Assembly: GCA_902524285.1 (NCBI GenBank)
Contig: CABZCR010000003.1
Span: 29,469 to 93,468, forward strand
DNA: 64,000 nucleotides
Direction of reading: 5' to 3'
Origin: an uncultured Pelagibacteraceae bacterium
GTDB lineage: Bacteria; Pseudomonadota; Alphaproteobacteria; Pelagibacterales; AG-422-B15
The translations under genes were made by a program, and so were the position numbers. Below, one piece after another: positions 63,365-64,000 of this stretch. Numbering within the stretch: the stretch's first letter is position 1; every line of letters begins with the position of its first letter. The notes under the pieces were generated by a model. The model searched no databases and was not told the origin of the DNA. It worked only from the letters and a program-made list of their open reading frames with translations.

Positions 63365-64000
63365 AGTTTAACTCAGATACTTCAGCATTAATTCTTTCTT
63401 TCTCAGCTAAAAAAATTTCCAAGTTTTTGTCTTTAAGCTGTTTACCTGAAGGTAATTTCATTTTCATTGGATTAATTCTTTTACCATTAAAAATTACTTC
63501 ATAATGTAAATGAGGGCCTGTAGACAGTCCCGTATTTCCAACATAGCCAATTACCTGCCCTTGCCGTACTTTGACGTTTTTTTGAATACCGGAGGCATAT
63601 TTGCTCAGGTGGGAGTAACTAGTTTTATATCCATTGAGATGCCTGATACGAATATATTTTCCAGCTCCCCCATTATTGCCAACAAATTCTATATGGCCTG
63701 TGCCTGCAGCCATAATAGGTGTTCCAGTAGGCGCTGCAAAATCAACTCCTTGATGTTTTTTATTGTAACCCAAAATTGGATGTTTTCTCATTCCAAATCC
63801 AGAGGATAGTCTTGCCCCATTAATTGGTGTTTTCATAAGTGCTTTAGTTGCGCTCTTACCATCACTATTAAAGTATTCAACAAATTCATCCCCTTCTGAT
63901 TGGAATCTATAAAGCTCATAGGACTCATCATCAAGAATAATTTCTGAAAAATTAATATTTCCAGATTTAATATAATTGTTTTGTGAATCTGTATAAATTT
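63354..64000 (-). CDS. M23-family zinc peptidase (partial, runs off window end)
   Basis: The ORF track starts at an internal Met, but the frame stays open to base 64000 and reads SDGKSATKALMKTPINGARL, the usual lead-in to the LytM domain. The zinc motif starts at SSGFGMRKHPILGYNKKHQGVDFAAP, with the second His pair in GLSTGPHLHYEV. These peptidases cleave peptidoglycan cross-links or activate amidases in the envelope. The N-terminal signal and other domains lie outside the window, so the exact type is unknown. Confidence 0.9.
   Translation of the reverse strand, partial: IYTDSQNNYIKSGNINFSEIILDDESYELYRFQSEGDEFVEYFNSDGKSATKALMKTPINGARLSSGFGMRKHPILGYNKKHQGVDFAAPTGTPIMAAGTGHIEFVGNNGGAGKYIRIRHLNGYKTSYSHLSKYASGIQKNVKVRQGQVIGYVGNTGLSTGPHLHYEVIFNGKRINPMKMKLPSGKQLKDKNLEIFLAEKERINAEVSELNSMN

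Overview
This window is a continuous stretch of chromosome from an AT-rich (roughly 30% GC by eye), gene-dense alphaproteobacterium. The evidence is the gene content and conserved neighbourhoods: etfA-etfB-pduO-Hig1, argH-lipoprotein-lysA, rpmB/cobT-cobS-J-domain protein-bolA, fdxA-carD, yqaA-dsbB-coq7, aroK-aroB-CBS protein beside xerD, a SAM-II riboswitch before metX-metW, a sigma-32-type rpoH and a DUF4167 protein. Very short or overlapping gene junctions and the absence of any insertion sequence, prophage, CRISPR array or obvious pseudogene suggest a streamlined, probably marine, free-living lineage (low-GC SAR116, HIMB59 or AEGEAN-169 type). That placement is inference. No gap between genes exceeds 300 bases. 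The largest, about 285 bases before the histone-like gene and about 210 bases before metX, hold a candidate promoter and a riboswitch-terminator pair respectively.

Layout. 1-9.3 kb: amino-acid and envelope genes: metX-metW under a SAM-II riboswitch, hisC-tyrC, a ydcF-plsC-DUF2125 operon, a zinc-ribbon membrane protein, argH-lptM-lysA, and a TlpA-like thioredoxin. 9.3-17.4 kb: the metabolic core, a minus-strand run ccr-mcd-hig1-pduO-etfB-etfA divergent from ecm and an esterase. 17.5-23.8 kb: HNH nuclease, coq7-dsbB-yqaA, tRNA-Leu(CAA), pabB-pabC and a FATP-type acyl-CoA synthetase. 23.8-28.1 kb: a three-gene export cassette (MMPL/RND pump, LolA-like periplasmic protein, predicted beta-barrel). 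28.1-34.7 kb: ispH, thioesterase, GNAT, FAD oxidoreductase, rpoH, csaA, tRNA-Arg(CCT), a Lys/Ala-rich histone-like protein facing a CarD with a lysine-rich tail, fdxA and a TerB-like protein.

34.8-44.8 kb: methylmalonyl-CoA mutase and its GTPase MeaB, rpmB, cobT-cobS-J-domain protein, bolA, a CorC-like CBS protein, aroB-aroK. 44.9-54 kb: a large secreted protein of unknown function, xerD, mcl, an accA with a hydrophobic C-terminal tail, secA, argJ and mutT. 54-64 kb: two divergent secreted-protein genes with interlocking start codons, glutaredoxin, nitrilase-type hydrolase, DUF1178, ubiG, lysC, RodZ-like protein, ispG, prfA-prmC, DUF4167 and a truncated M23 peptidase.

How it works together. 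Five enzymes or partner sets of the ethylmalonyl-CoA pathway lie here (Ccr, Ecm, Mcd with ETF, Mcl, Mcm with MeaB), together with a cobalamin adenosyltransferase that makes the coenzyme B12 needed by both mutases. This implies assimilation of acetyl-CoA without relying on the glyoxylate shunt, and interconversion of C4/C5 acyl-CoAs to glyoxylate, propionyl-CoA and succinyl-CoA. Mesaconyl-CoA hydratase, the epimerase, propionyl-CoA carboxylase and malyl-CoA thioesterase are not in the window. I found no clearly novel defence or mobile system. The points most worth following up are the lysine-tailed chromatin-like pair, the tailed AccA, the export cassette, the candidate leader before mcm, and the interlocked divergent promoter at 54.36 kb.
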